From Pseudomonas orientalis (GTDB taxonomy: Bacteria > Pseudomonadota > Gammaproteobacteria > Pseudomonadales > Pseudomonadaceae): a stretch of 64,000 bases of DNA. The notes under the pieces are model-generated. The model was not told the DNA's origin, ran no database searches, and worked only from the letters and a program-made list of their open reading frames with translations. A program made the translations under genes and the position numbers. The stretch covers positions 1,271,001-1,335,000 of the forward strand of contig NZ_CP094351.1 of assembly GCF_022807995.1 (NCBI RefSeq). Reading direction: 5' to 3'. This document shows, one piece after another, positions 22,104 through 33,035 of the stretch. How positions within the stretch are numbered: position 1 is the first letter of the stretch; each line of letters begins with the position of its first letter.

Positions 22104-22775
22104 TCAGTCGCCGAAATCTTCCCAGCCGCCCATCTGTTTCCAGCGATTGACGATGCCGCAGAACAGCTCGGCGGTCTTTTCGGTGTCGTAGCGGGCCGAA
22201 TGCGCTTCGCGGCCGTCGAAGTCGATTCCGGCGGCCTGGCAGGCTTTTGCCAGCACGGTCTGACCATAGGCCAGTCCGGCGAGCGTGGCCGTGTCGAAAC
22301 TGGAGAACGGATGGAAGGGGTTGCGCTTCATGTCCAGCCGCGCCACGGCGGCGTTGAGGAAGCCCAGGTCGAAACTGCTGTTGTGCCCCACCAAGATCGC
22401 GCGCTTGCAGCCGTTGGCTTTCAGCGCCTTGCGTACGCCGCGGAAGATGTCGGTCAGTGCGGCTTCTTCGCTCACCGCCATGCGCAGTGGATGATCGAGC
22501 TTGATCCCGGTGAACTCCAGAGCTGCCGCTTCGATGTTGGCACCTTCAAACGGCTCGACGCGGAAGAAGTGGGTGTGGTCCGGGTAAACGAAGCCCTGCT
22601 CGTCCATGCCTATGGTGGTTGCGGCAATTTCCAGCAGTGCGTCGGTGGCGCAATTGAAGCCGCCGGTTTCTACGTCGATAACGACAGGCAGGTAGCCGCG
22701 GAAACGCTCGGCCATCGGGTGGCGCGAACCGCCGCCACCGTGTTCCTGGTCGTCCTCGTAATGGTCTTCACTCAC
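22104..22775 (-). CDS. rnt: Ribonuclease T
   Basis: 223 aa DEDDh exonuclease. Exo [12 protein letters not shown], Exo [14 protein letters not shown] and Exo [17 protein letters not shown] carry the four acidic residues and the catalytic His. RNase T trims the 3' ends of tRNAs and stable RNAs. It overlaps pyrC by 4 bp, so it is co-translated downstream of it. Confidence 0.96.
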   Translation of the reverse strand: MSEDHYEDDQEHGGGGSRHPMAERFRGYLPVVIDVETGGFNCATDALLEIAATTIGMDEQGFVYPDHTHFFRVEPFEGANIEAAALEFTGIKLDHPLRMAVSEEAALTDIFRGVRKALKANGCKRAILVGHNSSFDLGFLNAAVARLDMKRNPFHPFSSFDTATLAGLAYGQTVLAKACQAAGIDFDGREAHSARYDTEKTAELFCGIVNRWKQMGGWEDFGD

Positions 22776-23818
22776 TTGCTTTCCTCCAGCAGGCGCCAGC
22801 GCAGTGTTTCACCGGCGCGCAGCGGGATAACGGTCAACTCGCCAAAGGGCAGGCTGGCGGGGGCGGTCCAGTCTTCACGAACCAGGGTGATGCGGTCGGT
22901 ATTCGCGGGCAGGCCATAGAAGCGCGGGCCGTTGAGGCTGGCGAAACCCTCGAGCTTGTCCAGGGCGTTGCGTTGTTCGAACGCTTCAGCGTACAGCTCG
23001 ATGGCGGCGAACGCGGTGTAGCAACCGGCACAACCACACGCGGCTTCCTTGGCGTGCTGGGCGTGGGGCGCGGAATCGGTGCCGAGGAAAAACTTCGGAT
23101 TGCCGCTGGTCGCGGCATCCAGCAACGCCACCTGATGGGTATTGCGCTTGAGGATCGGCAAACAATAGAAGTGCGGCCGAATCCCGCCCACCAGCATGTG
23201 GTTGCGGTTGTACAACAGGTGGTGTGCGGTGATGGTCGCGCCGACGTTGGCCGAAGCCTCGGTGACGAACTGCACGGCGTCGGCGGTGGTGATGTGTTCG
23301 AACACCACCTTGAGGGTCGGGAACAGCTCGACCACGCGGCGCATATGTTCGTCAATGAAGATCTTTTCGCGATCGAACACGTCGACATCGCCACGGGTTA
23401 CTTCACCGTGGATCAACAGCGGCATGCCCACCTCGGCCATGGCTTCGATGGCCGGCAGGATCTTGTCGATGCTGGTGACGCCGGAGTCGGAGTTGGTGGT
23501 CGCGCCGGCCGGGTACAGCTTGGCGGCGTGCACGAAGCCGCTGGCCTTGGCCTCGCGAATCTCCGAAGGCTGGGTGCGGTCGGTGAGGTAGAGCACCATC
23601 AGTGGTTCGAAGCGGCTGCCGGCCGGTCGTGCAGCGAGGATGCGCTGGCGATAGGCGTCGGCTTGCTCGGCGTTACGCACCGGAGGTACCAGGTTAGGCA
23701 TGATGATGGCACGGCCAAAGGTGCGCGCGACATCGGCCACGGTATGGGGTAACACAGCACCATCACGAAGATGTATATGCCAGTCGTCGGGACGCAGCAG
23801 GGTCAGGCGGTCGGACAT
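22772..23818 (-). CDS. pyrC: Dihydroorotase (class II)
   Basis: 348 aa from the ATG at 23818 (protein begins [20 protein letters not shown]); an upstream in-frame extension is not family sequence. Metal ligands: HIHLRDG, the bridging-Lys region [25 protein letters not shown] and GTDSAPH. It makes dihydroorotate in pyrimidine synthesis. Confidence 0.96.
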   Translation of the reverse strand: MSDRLTLLRPDDWHIHLRDGAVLPHTVADVARTFGRAIIMPNLVPPVRNAEQADAYRQRILAARPAGSRFEPLMVLYLTDRTQPSEIREAKASGFVHAAKLYPAGATTNSDSGVTSIDKILPAIEAMAEVGMPLLIHGEVTRGDVDVFDREKIFIDEHMRRVVELFPTLKVVFEHITTADAVQFVTEASANVGATITAHHLLYNRNHMLVGGIRPHFYCLPILKRNTHQVALLDAATSGNPKFFLGTDSAPHAQHAKEAACGCAGCYTAFAAIELYAEAFEQRNALDKLEGFASLNGPRFYGLPANTDRITLVREDWTAPASLPFGELTVIPLRAGETLRWRLLEESK

Positions 23819-23974
23819 TGGGGATTCCAGGCGGGTCAATCTGGTGGGAATGCTACCGGAAAAGACTCGTGCAGGCACTCGCTATCAAGTTTTGCAGGAT
23901 GCAACCGATAGCACTGGGTATGCCTTAACGATGTATGACGCTTTGAAGTGTTGTAGTAACCAGTGGAGCCTCCC

Positions 23975-24883
23975 GTGCGCCAGCATTATTTTGCCCTGCT
24001 CAGTGTGTTCGCCAGCCTGCCCGCGATGGCCCTCACGTTCCAGACACGTCTGGAGAATATTGAGTGGAAAGTGGAGGGCGATCAGTTCGAGTGCCGCCTG
24101 ACCCAGCCGATCACCGATTTCGGCTCGGGTGAGTTCGTGCGCCGGGCGGGCGAGCAGGCGATATTTCGTCTGAAAGCCTATAACGGTTCGCTCGGTGCCG
24201 GCTCCGCCACGTTATTGGCTGCGGCCGCGCCCTGGCAACCGGGGCGCGGCGACATCAACCTGGGTGCAGTACGCGTCGGCAGCGGTGATGTGCTGTTCAA
24301 CAGCTCTCAGGGCCAGGCCGGACGCCTGTTCACCGGTTTGCTCGAAGGCCGCAGCCCGACCGTCCGGCACTATGGGCGCGAAGGTGGATATTCGGAAATT
24401 CGCCTGCTGCCGGTGAAGTTCACCAAGGCCTACAACGACTATCAGCTCTGTACGACCAAGCTATTGCCGATGAACTACGATCAGGTCAAGCAGACGGAAG
24501 TCGGTTTCCCCGGTGGTGGTATCGAACTGGATGCAGCGGCCAAGCAGAAACTGTCGGTGATTGTCGCCTTTATGAAAGCCGACCCCACCGTCAACCATAT
24601 CGAATTGAACGGCCATTCGGATAACAGCGGCAACCGCCTGACCAACCGTGATGTTTCACGACGCCGTGCCTTGGCGGTAGTGGACTACTTCAAGGCCAAC
24701 GGCATTCCGGAATCGCAGATCACCATGCGTTTCCACGGTGAAAGCTATCCCTTGGCGCCCAACACCAATGCCGCCAACCGGGCACGCAACCGTCGGGTCA
24801 ACGTGCAACTCGAACGTGTGGCCGCACCCGAGAAGCCGGCGTCCCAAGCCACCGCCCCGAGCAACCCTGCGGCCACCTCATAA
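23975..24883 (+). CDS. motY: MotY-like flagellar motor protein with OmpA peptidoglycan-binding domain
   Basis: 302 aa from the GTG at 23975, preceded by GGAG at 7-8 nt; this start gives a signal peptide (VRQHYFALLSVFASLPAMA, cleaved before LTFQ). An upstream GTG at 23963 is possible but lacks a ribosome site. The N-terminal MotY_N domain (about 20-150) binds the motor and the C-terminal OmpA domain (NHIELNGHSDNSG ... DVSRRRALAVVDYF) binds peptidoglycan; together they anchor the stator in pseudomonads. The pyrC-motY-argG order matches P. aeruginosa. Confidence 0.92.
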   Translation: MRQHYFALLSVFASLPAMALTFQTRLENIEWKVEGDQFECRLTQPITDFGSGEFVRRAGEQAIFRLKAYNGSLGAGSATLLAAAAPWQPGRGDINLGAVRVGSGDVLFNSSQGQAGRLFTGLLEGRSPTVRHYGREGGYSEIRLLPVKFTKAYNDYQLCTTKLLPMNYDQVKQTEVGFPGGGIELDAAAKQKLSVIVAFMKADPTVNHIELNGHSDNSGNRLTNRDVSRRRALAVVDYFKANGIPESQITMRFHGESYPLAPNTNAANRARNRRVNVQLERVAAPEKPASQATAPSNPAATS

Positions 24884-25012
24884 CGTGCGACTGTCAGTCG
24901 CCCGTTCGACATAATCTGTCGCTTTATCTTCATTTGCTGTCGCGCCCCTGTAATTTCACGGTTTTGATCGGTAGAATCGTCGCCTTTCCGTACAACCCCG
25001 TGGAGTGATGGC

Positions 25013-26230
25013 ATGGCCGACGTAAACAAGGTCGTTCTCGCGTATTCCGGCGGCCTGGACACTTCGGTGATCCTCAAGTGGCTGCAGGATACTTATAACT
25101 GTGAAGTGGTGACCTTCACCGCTGACCTGGGTCAGGGCGAAGAGGTCGAACCTGCACGTGCCAAGGCGCAAGCCATGGGCGTGAAAGAGATCTACATTGA
25201 CGACCTGCGCGAAGAGTTCGTCCGCGATTTCGTTTATCCGATGTTTCGCGCCAATACCGTCTATGAAGGCGAATATCTGCTCGGCACCTCCATCGCACGT
25301 CCGCTGATCGCCAAGCGCCTGATCGAAATCGCCAACGAAACCGGTGCTGATGCCATTTCCCATGGCGCCACCGGCAAGGGCAACGATCAAGTGCGTTTCG
25401 AACTGGGCGCCTACGCGCTCAAGCCCGGCGTGAAAGTGATCGCGCCCTGGCGTGAATGGGACCTGCTGTCCCGTGAAAAGCTGATGGATTACGCTGAAAA
25501 GCACGCAATCCCGATCGAGCGCCACGGCAAGAAGAAGTCCCCGTACTCGATGGACGCCAACCTTCTGCACATCTCCTATGAAGGCGGCGTGCTGGAAGAC
25601 ACCTGGACCGAGCACGAAGAAGACATGTGGAAATGGACCGTCTCCCCGGAGAACGCTCCTGACAAGCCGCAGTACCTGGAACTGACTTACCGTAACGGCG
25701 ATATCGTTGCGCTGGACGGCGTCGAAATGACCCCGGCTACCGTACTGGCGACCCTTAACCGTATCGGCGGGGAACACGGTATCGGCCGTCTCGATATCGT
25801 CGAGAACCGCTATGTGGGCATGAAGTCCCGTGGCTGCTACGAAACGCCGGGCGGCACCATCATGTTGCGTGCTCACCGCGCCATCGAGTCCATCACCCTG
25901 GACCGTGAAGTGGCCCACCTCAAAGATGAGCTGATGCCCAAGTACGCCAGCCTGATCTACACCGGCTACTGGTGGAGCCCCGAGCGCCTGATGCTGCAGC
26001 AGATGATCGACGCCTCCCAGGCCCACGTGAACGGCGTGGTGCGCCTGAAGCTGTACAAGGGCAATGTGATCGTGACCGGTCGCAAGTCCGATGAGTCACT
26101 GTTTGACGCCAACATCGCGACCTTCGAGGAAGACGGCGGCGCGTACAACCAGGCGGATGCAGCGGGTTTCATCAAGTTGAACGCCTTGCGCATGCGCATC
26201 GCGGCCAACAAAGGACGCAAGTTGTTCTGA
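25013..26230 (+). CDS. argG: Argininosuccinate synthase
   Basis: 405 aa. ATP pyrophosphatase loop [11 protein letters not shown], the [15 protein letters not shown] motif and SVTLDREV-like motif ([14 protein letters not shown]). It converts citrulline (from ArgF, 16.3-17.3 kb) and aspartate to argininosuccinate. Confidence 0.98.
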   Translation: MADVNKVVLAYSGGLDTSVILKWLQDTYNCEVVTFTADLGQGEEVEPARAKAQAMGVKEIYIDDLREEFVRDFVYPMFRANTVYEGEYLLGTSIARPLIAKRLIEIANETGADAISHGATGKGNDQVRFELGAYALKPGVKVIAPWREWDLLSREKLMDYAEKHAIPIERHGKKKSPYSMDANLLHISYEGGVLEDTWTEHEEDMWKWTVSPENAPDKPQYLELTYRNGDIVALDGVEMTPATVLATLNRIGGEHGIGRLDIVENRYVGMKSRGCYETPGGTIMLRAHRAIESITLDREVAHLKDELMPKYASLIYTGYWWSPERLMLQQMIDASQAHVNGVVRLKLYKGNVIVTGRKSDESLFDANIATFEEDGGAYNQADAAGFIKLNALRMRIAANKGRKLF

Positions 26231-26246
26231 GTGTTTTGCATATCGT

Positions 26247-26278
26247 GAAAAAGCCCCTTACGCAAGGGGCTTTTTTTT
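26247..26278 (+). terminator. Terminator of argG
   Basis: Stem AAAAAGCCCCTT / AAGGGGCTTTTTTTT directly after the argG stop. Confidence 0.92.
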
Positions 26279-26857
26279 GCCTGGAAAATACCAATGCGCG
26301 CATTAGTTAAGCTCGACGTTTACAAATGTTTAGCGTGTGTTTAGAGAGTTTCTCAATCTGTTTGGGCGCTATTTTAGAGTTTGAGACATTTACTTTTTCG
26401 GAGAACGGTTTTTTACATGTGACATAGGAACTATGTCTTACAGAAAATTCACTCATGTAGGCCCGATAGAGATGTAGTTTGTGGAATTTTCTGTAGGAAA
26501 ATGGAATGTTTATAAATATGTTAAATGGAACTAAAGCGAGTAGGGTTTTATCAGTCGTTCGTGTAGGCCCCAATGGCATACAAGGGGTATTTGCTGAAAA
26601 AACTGTGCGCCGCGTTTACCGCGCAGGCCTTGGGATGAAGATATTTCACTCAAAATATGTACGAGCAGGGAAAGGTCTGAAAGGCCTCATAAAACCCAAT
26701 ACATCAAAGTTGGCGAATTTTTGTAGGTCGATTCCTATCTTGTTGTGGGGTGGGTCTCTGCCTGCTGTTGCTCGGGGGGGAGCGCTATGCCAACTAGTAG
26801 ACGACTAGGCTATTGTGCTTTCTCTAAATAATTCGAACAGCGAAATTGGACTTTCTC
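26279..26857. other. AT-rich intergenic region with an interrupted inverted repeat
   Basis: About 580 bp, clearly richer in A/T than its neighbours. A 14-bp inverted repeat (TACAGAAAATTCAC at 26439-26452, GTGGAATTTTCTGTA at 26481-26495, one bulge) and two copies of TGTAGGCCC are visible. An open frame at 26506-26808 (100 aa, with AGGAAAATGGA before its ATG) has no recognisable family and may be spurious. It may hold the promoter of the following regulator, a small RNA or degraded acquired DNA. Confidence 0.5.
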
Positions 26858-27490
26858 ATGAATAAAGTGCTGATCGTGGATGATCATCCTGTCATTCGGC
26901 TTGCTGTACGCATGCTAATGGAGCGTCATGGTTATGAGGTCGTTGCCGAGACCGATAACGGTGTCGATGCGTTGCAACTTGCGCGGGAACATATGCCGGA
27001 TATCGTCATATTGGATATCGGCATCCCCAAACTCGATGGCCTTGAGGTTATTTGCCGGTTGGCCTCGACCAAGCAAGCCGTATCGTTCAAGGTGCTGGTG
27101 CTGACGTCCCAGGCGCCCGGCCATTTTTCCATGCGTTGCATGCAGGCCGGAGCCGCTGGTTACGTGTGCAAGCAGCAGGACCTGACCGAGTTGCTGAGTG
27201 CTATCAAGGCGGTGCTGTCCGGCTATAGCTACTTCCCGAACCAGGCGCTCAATTCGGTGCGGTCCACCATGGGCAACGCCAGTGAGGCAGACATGGTCGA
27301 ACGTTTGTCAGGGCGGGAAATGATGGTGCTGCAACAGTTGGCCCGTGGCAAAACCAATAAGGAGATTGCCGACGGCATGTTTCTCAGTAACAAGACCGTC
27401 AGCACTTACAAGACGCGACTGCTTCTGAAGCTCAATGCCCGTTCACTCGTCGATCTGATTGAGCTTGCCCAGCGCAATGGCCTGGTGTGA
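26858..27490 (+). CDS. BvgA/NarL-type response regulator (orphan)
   Basis: 210 aa from the ATG at 26858, which puts the receiver at the very start (MNKVLIVDDHPVIRLAVRML). Acceptor Asp in VILDIGIPKLDGLEVI; C-terminal LuxR-type HTH with LSGREMMVLQQLARGKTNKE and LSNKTVSTYKTRL. The receiver resembles BvgA/EvgA regulators. No kinase gene is adjacent, so its partner is encoded elsewhere. The long AT-rich upstream region suggests complex control. Confidence 0.9.
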   Translation: MNKVLIVDDHPVIRLAVRMLMERHGYEVVAETDNGVDALQLAREHMPDIVILDIGIPKLDGLEVICRLASTKQAVSFKVLVLTSQAPGHFSMRCMQAGAAGYVCKQQDLTELLSAIKAVLSGYSYFPNQALNSVRSTMGNASEADMVERLSGREMMVLQQLARGKTNKEIADGMFLSNKTVSTYKTRLLLKLNARSLVDLIELAQRNGLV

Positions 27491-27533
27491 GGCGCACGCT
27501 TCACCCTTCTGACCTTTGCGTGAAATCCGGTAC

Positions 27534-27558
27534 AAAAAAGCCTCCGTCAGGGAGGCTT
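27534..27558. terminator. Hairpin terminator between the BvgA-like gene and the small acidic protein gene
   Basis: AAAAGCCTCC / GGGAGGCTT stem with a TTTTTT run on the minus strand, so it most likely ends the minus-strand 27578-27760 gene; its T-run on the plus strand is weak. Confidence 0.7.
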
Positions 27559-27577
27559 CCGGCCGCCTGCCGAATGC

Positions 27578-27760
27578 TTAGAAGTCGAAGTCGTAATCGG
27601 CCAATTGTTTCTTCAAGCGTCGCTCTTCCAGAAGGTTGTCGATAACCAGGCGTTTGCTCAGATTGGTCTTGGCCGCCTCTTGGACGGGCGGCGGCGCCTC
27701 ATCGTCTTCCTGCTCATCCAATTCGTCATCCACTTCCAGTTGTTCTTTGCCAGTGCTCAT
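27578..27760 (-). CDS. Small acidic conserved protein (PA3496-like)
   Basis: 60 aa from the ATG at 27760 (GGAG 8 nt upstream; a GTG 9 bp earlier is less likely). Acidic N-terminal half (EVDDELDEQEDDEAPPP), then a short basic/amphipathic C-terminal part (KRLVIDNLLEERRLKKQLADYD). Similar small proteins sit beside nth in other Pseudomonas genomes. Function unknown. Confidence 0.8.
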   Translation of the reverse strand: MSTGKEQLEVDDELDEQEDDEAPPPVQEAAKTNLSKRLVIDNLLEERRLKKQLADYDFDF

Positions 27761-27866
27761 AGGGTTCACTCCAGGCTAAGACTGCCGTTGGCGCTCCTTA
27801 TAGCGATAATCCACGAAGGCGTAAAAAAGATTTTTTCAATCGATTGATTGGGAAAACCAACAACCC

Positions 27867-28505
27867 TCAATCGTCGGAGGTCTTGTCCTTGTATTCACAG
27901 AGATCTTCGATCCGACAGCTGCCGCAGCGAGGCCTGCGCGCCTGGCAAACATAGCGCCCGTGAAGAATCAGCCAGTGATGGGAATCGAGCAGATAGGGCT
28001 TGGGCACGAATTTCATCAGCTGTTTCTCAACCTCCACTACATTCTTTCCGCGGGCGATACCGGTTCGGTTGCTGACGCGAAAAATATGCGTGTCCACCGC
28101 CATGGTCAGTTGCCGAAATGCCGTATTGAGCACAACGTTGGCTGTCTTTCGGCCCACGCCGGGCAGTGCTTCCAGGGCTTCCCGAGTTTGCGGCACTTCG
28201 CTGGCGTGTAGCTCCATGAGCAGGCGGCACGTCTCGATCACGTTCTTGGCCTTGCTGTTGTACAGACCGATGGTCTTGATGTACTCCGATAACCCCTCCA
28301 CACCCAAGGCATAAATCGCTTCCGGCGTATTGGCCACCGGGAACAGCCTGGCCGTGGCCTTGTTGACACCGACGTCCGTGGATTGCGCCGACAGGATCAC
28401 CGCGATCAGCAGCTCGAACGGCGAGGAGTAAGCCAGTTCGGTCTTCGGTTCCGGATTGTCTTCGTGAAACCTGCGGAAAATTTCCAGGCGTTTTGCAGCG
28501 TTCAT
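27867..28505 (-). CDS. nth: Endonuclease III
   Basis: 212 aa. HhH motif LPGVGRKTANVVL with catalytic Lys, catalytic Asp in AVDTHIFRV, and the C-terminal [4Fe-4S] ligands C-x6-C-x2-C-x5-C (CQARRPRCGSCRIEDLC). It excises oxidised pyrimidines from DNA. Confidence 0.97.
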   Translation of the reverse strand: MNAAKRLEIFRRFHEDNPEPKTELAYSSPFELLIAVILSAQSTDVGVNKATARLFPVANTPEAIYALGVEGLSEYIKTIGLYNSKAKNVIETCRLLMELHASEVPQTREALEALPGVGRKTANVVLNTAFRQLTMAVDTHIFRVSNRTGIARGKNVVEVEKQLMKFVPKPYLLDSHHWLILHGRYVCQARRPRCGSCRIEDLCEYKDKTSDD

Positions 28506-28574
28506 AGGGGCGGACGTTTCCTTGCAGGCGGTCGACGTGATTGTAGCAATACACAGCGCAGCGTCAGCTGTGGG

Positions 28575-29555
28575 TCAGGTGTTACCGTTGGCGTTGCAAG
28601 TGGCTTCGGCATCCTGCAGCGCCTGCTCGGCGGCGTTCAACGCGACACTCAAGCTTGCCAGTTGTTGTTCGTCAGCCTGTTGATCCTGAGCCTTTTTCAA
28701 TGCTGCCCGGCGCATTGCCAGTTGGATCTTCGCACGCTTGAGTTCAACGCTTTTGATTGTCGGCAGCGGTGGCGGGATGTTGACCTCCAGCGCGGCAAGC
28801 GCCTGCTCCGAGGCTTCGAACTGCCTTTGCAGGACAATCAATTGCGACTGTTGCTCAAAGGTCGGGGGGTGACCAAACGCCTTCAGGGATTTGTGCAGTT
28901 GCGCACGGCTCATGGCGACACTGATTTTGGCTTGCTTGATTGCTGCATCCTGAGCGGCCTGATGGCCATCGGTCTGTGCTGCTGCCACCGGCGCAATGCG
29001 CTTGGCCCGTGCCACGCGTTCGGCGAGTTTGCAGGTTTGCTCACGTTGCAGACGCGCGTTGCGCTGTTCGAAACGCCGCCGTGCCCGGTCGCGTTTGAAG
29101 CCACGTTCGCGCCGCTCGTCGTCGCTGCGCGCCAGGTCACCCACAATCGGCAGGACTTCAGCGAGTGGGCGCATTTCGATGCAGTCGACAGGACAGGGCG
29201 CCACACACAGGTCGCAACCGGTGCACTCGTCGATGATCACCGTGTGCATCAACTTGGCGGCGCCCACGATGGCGTCCACCGGGCAAGCCTGGATGCATTT
29301 GGTGCAACCGATGCATTCAGCTTCACGGATGTAGGCGATCTGGGCCGGTGCGTCGCCGCGACTGATATCCAGGGCCAGTACCGGCACGCGCAGCAATTGC
29401 GCAAGCCCGGCGATGGTTTCCTGGCCACCAGGTGGGCATTTGTTGATGGCCTCGCCGTTGGCGATGCCTTCGGCGTAAGGCTTGCAGCCGGGGTGCCCGC
29501 ACTTGCCGCATTGAGTCTGCGGTAGCAGCGCGTCGATACGTTGAATGAGGTTCAT
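28575..29555 (-). CDS. rsxB: RnfB/RsxB-like ferredoxin protein, orphan, lacking its membrane anchor
   Basis: 326 aa. The N-terminal 4Fe-4S domain (CGKCGHPGC ... CPPGG) starts only about 15 residues in, so the membrane helix that normally begins RnfB is missing. Two ferredoxin motifs follow ([32 protein letters not shown]). Residues about 150-326 are a long charged, Ala/Gln-rich helix, probably coiled coil. None of rnfA, C, D, G or E is nearby, although P. aeruginosa has the complete set at this place next to nth. The protein may now be soluble with a new partner, or a remnant of a lost complex. Confidence 0.87.
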   Translation of the reverse strand: MNLIQRIDALLPQTQCGKCGHPGCKPYAEGIANGEAINKCPPGGQETIAGLAQLLRVPVLALDISRGDAPAQIAYIREAECIGCTKCIQACPVDAIVGAAKLMHTVIIDECTGCDLCVAPCPVDCIEMRPLAEVLPIVGDLARSDDERRERGFKRDRARRRFEQRNARLQREQTCKLAERVARAKRIAPVAAAQTDGHQAAQDAAIKQAKISVAMSRAQLHKSLKAFGHPPTFEQQSQLIVLQRQFEASEQALAALEVNIPPPLPTIKSVELKRAKIQLAMRRAALKKAQDQQADEQQLASLSVALNAAEQALQDAEATCNANGNT

Positions 29556-29642
29556 GCTGTGATCATAGCGTTGACGCCCGACCCGCCGATGCGGGCGGGC
29601 TGAAAAGCCCCGGCGTCGAACGCCGGGGGCATCCTGCAGGGT

Positions 29643-31694
29643 TTACTTGATGCGTTGACCCGGCTTGGCGCCGCTGTCCGGGCTGAGCAGATAGATTTCT
29701 GCGCCGCCAGGGCCGGCCGCCATCACCATGCCTTCAGAGACACCGAATTTCATTTTTCGTGGCTTGAGGTTGGCGATCATCATGGTCAGGCGACCATCGA
29801 GCTTGGACGGGTCCGGGTAAGCGCTCTTGATGCCGGAGAACACATTGCGCTGCTCGCCGCCCAAGTCCAGGGTCAGGCGCAGCAGCTTGTCGGCGCCTTC
29901 CACGGCTTCGGCCTTGACGATCAGTGCAACCCGCAGGTCTACGGCGGCGAAAGCGTCGAACTCGATTTCCTCGGAAATAGGGTCTTTGGCCAACTCGCTG
30001 TCATCGGCTGGCGCAGTCGCGCCGGTATCGGTCTGGCTGGCGACCAGATCTTCTTTAGATGCGTCGGTCATGGCTTGGACTTTCACCGGGTCGATGCGGG
30101 TCATCAATGGCTTGAACGTGTTCAACTGATGGTTGCCGAGCAGCGTGGCGTGGTCGTTCCAGGTCAGTGGCGCGACGTTGAGGAACGCCTCTGCATCGGC
30201 GGCCAGCAGCGGCAGCACCGGTTTGAGGAAGATCACCAGCTGACGGAACAGGTTGACGCCGGTGGCGCAGATCGCCTGGACCTCAGCCTCCTTGCCTTCC
30301 TGCTTGTTCAGCGACCATGGCGCCTTGTCGGCAATCCAGGCGTTGGCGCGGTCGGCCAGGCCCATGATTTCGCGCATGGCGCGGGCAAAGTCGCGGGCTT
30401 CATAGGCCTCGGCAATGCCCGGCGCGGCGGCCAGGAATGCATCGGTCAATTCCGGAGCAGCGTTTTCAGCGACCAGCACACCTGCGTTGCCTTTGTGGAT
30501 AAACCCTGCACAACGGCTGGCGATATTGACGACCTTGCCGACCAGATCCGAGTTGACCTTCTGTACGAAGTCTTCCAGGTTCAGGTCGAGGTCGTCGACG
30601 CCACGGCCCAGCTTGGACGCGTAGTAGTAACGCAAATATTCCGGCGACAGGTGGTCCAGGTAGGTACGTGCCTTGATGAAAGTGCCGCGGGACTTGGACA
30701 TCTTCTGCCCGTTCACCGTCAGGTAGCCATGCACGGCAATGCCGGTCGGTTTGCGGTAGCCCGAACCTTCGAGCATCGCCGGCCAGAACAGCGCGTGGAA
30801 GTTGACGATGTCCTTGCCGATGAAGTGGTACAGCTCGGCGGTGGAATCCTTGCCCCAGAACGCATCGAAGTCCAGCTCCGGTGTGCGGTCGCAGAGGTTC
30901 TTGAAGCTGGCCATGTAGCCGATCGGCGCGTCCAGCCAGACATAGAAGTACTTGCCCGGCTCGCCCGGAATTTCGAAGCCGAAGTACGGCGCATCGCGGG
31001 AAATGTCCCACTGTTGCAGGCCGGCATCCAGCCATTCGGCGATTTTGTTGGCCACGGCCTCCTGCAGGGTGCCGCTGCGGGTCCAGGTTTGCAGCATTTG
31101 CTGGAAATCCGGGAGCTTGAAGAAGAAGTGCTGGGAATCCTTGAGCACCGGGGTGGCGCCTGAGATGGCCGACTTCGGGTTCTTCAGGTCGGTGGGTGCA
31201 TAGGTGGCACCGCATTTCTCACAGTTGTCGCCGTACTGGTCGTCGGTGCCGCATTTCGGGCAGGTGCCCTTGATGAAGCGGTCGGCCAGGAACATTTTCT
31301 TTTCCGGGTCGAAATACTGGGTGATCGAACGCGTGGCGATGTGGCCTGCGTCTTTCAACCGCAGGTAGATCTGGCTCGAAAGCTCACGATTTTCATCGGA
31401 GTGGGTCGAATGGAAATTGTCGAAATCCACCAGGAACTCGGCAAAGTCGGCGCTGTGTTCAGCCTGCACATTGGCGATCAGTTGTTCCGGAGTGATGCCT
31501 TCCTTTTCGGCGCGCAACATGATGGCCGAACCGTGGGCGTCGTCCGCGCAGACATAAATGCATTGATTGCCGCGATGCTTTTGGAAGCGCACCCACATAT
31601 CGGTCTGGATGTACTCAAGCATATGGCCAAGATGGATGGAACCATTGGCATAGGGCAGGGCGCTGGTGACGAGGATCTTGCGTGGCTCGGACAT
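29643..31694 (-). CDS. metG: Methionyl-tRNA synthetase
   Basis: 683 aa, long dimeric form. HIGH-like SIHLGHMLE, zinc knuckle ([18 protein letters not shown]), KMSKS loop ([12 protein letters not shown]), anticodon-binding domain, and a C-terminal tRNA-binding domain (about 580-683: [20 protein letters not shown]) for dimerisation. Confidence 0.98.
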   Translation of the reverse strand: MSEPRKILVTSALPYANGSIHLGHMLEYIQTDMWVRFQKHRGNQCIYVCADDAHGSAIMLRAEKEGITPEQLIANVQAEHSADFAEFLVDFDNFHSTHSDENRELSSQIYLRLKDAGHIATRSITQYFDPEKKMFLADRFIKGTCPKCGTDDQYGDNCEKCGATYAPTDLKNPKSAISGATPVLKDSQHFFFKLPDFQQMLQTWTRSGTLQEAVANKIAEWLDAGLQQWDISRDAPYFGFEIPGEPGKYFYVWLDAPIGYMASFKNLCDRTPELDFDAFWGKDSTAELYHFIGKDIVNFHALFWPAMLEGSGYRKPTGIAVHGYLTVNGQKMSKSRGTFIKARTYLDHLSPEYLRYYYASKLGRGVDDLDLNLEDFVQKVNSDLVGKVVNIASRCAGFIHKGNAGVLVAENAAPELTDAFLAAAPGIAEAYEARDFARAMREIMGLADRANAWIADKAPWSLNKQEGKEAEVQAICATGVNLFRQLVIFLKPVLPLLAADAEAFLNVAPLTWNDHATLLGNHQLNTFKPLMTRIDPVKVQAMTDASKEDLVASQTDTGATAPADDSELAKDPISEEIEFDAFAAVDLRVALIVKAEAVEGADKLLRLTLDLGGEQRNVFSGIKSAYPDPSKLDGRLTMMIANLKPRKMKFGVSEGMVMAAGPGGAEIYLLSPDSGAKPGQRIK

Positions 31695-31865
31695 GGGGCT
31701 CGGCTACTTGATGAAACGGAGGTCGGCCACTATAAAGCGCCGGGAAATTTATTTCACCCCGTGGTGCTGTTTCAGAATCTTCCCATCCTGCGAAAGCATG
31801 CCGCTGGCGGCCTGGAACGGTTAGGATAGCCGCCTGTTTCATTCAGTCTTTTTCGGGAGTAGCCC

Positions 31866-32960
31866 ATGAGCGCCGTCAATCGCGCAGCGGTGGAAGCCGT
31901 TCTTCGCCAGTACACCGACCCCTATTTGAACCAGGACCCGGTCAGTGCCGGCTGTGTGCGGGCCATCGAGGTACAGGGTGACCAGGTATCGGTCCAGCTG
32001 GAGCTGGGCTATGCCGCCGGCCTGTTCAAAAACGGCTGGGCGCAGATGCTGCAGATGGCCATCGAAGGCCTCGACGGCGTGCGCTCGGCGAAGGTCGACA
32101 TCCGATGCGTGATCGCGTCGCACAAGGCCCAGGCACAGATTCCTGGCCTGGCCAACGTCAAGAATGTGATCGCCGTGGCCTCGGGCAAGGGCGGCGTGGG
32201 TAAATCCACCACCGCCGCCAATCTGGCCCTGGCCCTGGCCCGCGAAGGCGCGCGCGTGGGCATCCTCGACGCCGATATCTATGGCCCGAGCCAGGGTGTG
32301 ATGTTCGGCATTGCCGAAGGCACACGGCCCAAGGTCAAGGACCAGAAGTGGTTTGTGCCGATCGAGTCCCTGGGCGTGGAAGTGATGTCCATGGCCTTCC
32401 TGACCGATGACAACACGCCCATGGTCTGGCGCGGGCCGATGGTTTCCGGTGCGCTGCTGCAATTGGTCACCCAGACTGCCTGGGGCGATCTGGACTATCT
32501 GGTGATCGACATGCCACCCGGTACCGGCGATATCCAGTTGACCCTGGCACAGAAAGTCCCGGTAGCCGGGTCGGTGATCGTCACCACGCCCCAGGACCTG
32601 GCATTGCTGGATGCGAAGAAAGGCGTGGAGATGTTCCGCAAGGTCAACATTCCGGTGCTGGGCGTGGTGGAAAACATGGCGGTGCACATCTGCTCCAACT
32701 GCGGCCATGCCGAACATCTCTTCGGCGAGGGCGGCGGCGAGAAGCTGGCGACTCAATACGGCGTCGAACTGCTGGCCTCGTTGCCGCTGTCGATGTCCAT
32801 CCGTGAACAGGCCGATGGCGGCAAGCCTACGGTGGCTGCCGAGCCCGATGGTCAGATTGCCATGGTCTATCAGGAACTGGCCCGCCATGTGGGCGCGCGG
32901 ATAGTCCTGCAGGAGGCGACCAACCCCATGATGCCGACAATCACCGTCAGCGACGACTGA
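31866..32960 (+). CDS. apbC: Mrp/ApbC iron-sulfur cluster carrier ATPase
   Basis: 364 aa. N-terminal DUF59 (MIP18) domain (about 1-85), then the deviant Walker A ASGKGGVGKSTTAANLALA and the cluster-binding CxxC (ICSNCGHAEHLFGEGGG). It assembles and hands over [4Fe-4S] clusters. It is divergent from metG, as in many gammaproteobacteria. Confidence 0.95.
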   Translation: MSAVNRAAVEAVLRQYTDPYLNQDPVSAGCVRAIEVQGDQVSVQLELGYAAGLFKNGWAQMLQMAIEGLDGVRSAKVDIRCVIASHKAQAQIPGLANVKNVIAVASGKGGVGKSTTAANLALALAREGARVGILDADIYGPSQGVMFGIAEGTRPKVKDQKWFVPIESLGVEVMSMAFLTDDNTPMVWRGPMVSGALLQLVTQTAWGDLDYLVIDMPPGTGDIQLTLAQKVPVAGSVIVTTPQDLALLDAKKGVEMFRKVNIPVLGVVENMAVHICSNCGHAEHLFGEGGGEKLATQYGVELLASLPLSMSIREQADGGKPTVAAEPDGQIAMVYQELARHVGARIVLQEATNPMMPTITVSDD

Positions 32961-33017
32961 ATCCCGCTGTAGGAACAGTACCGCATAGGCTTGTGACGTT
33001 CTTTTCCCAATCAGTCG

Positions 33018-33035
33018 TGTAAGCATTCGCTTACC
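33018..33035 (+). promoter_or_regulatory. GacA box (upstream activating sequence) of rsmZ
   Basis: TGTAAG-CATTCG-CTTACC matches the GacA-box consensus TGTAAG-N6-CTTACA in all but the last base. It is centred about 180 bp upstream of the rsmZ 5' end, the distance known for this class of promoter. Confidence 0.88.

Noticed and set aside
26506..26808. 100-aa protein in the A/T-rich gap
   Set aside because: A fair ribosome site precedes it, but no family features and mixed codon usage; kept only as a note in the region entry.
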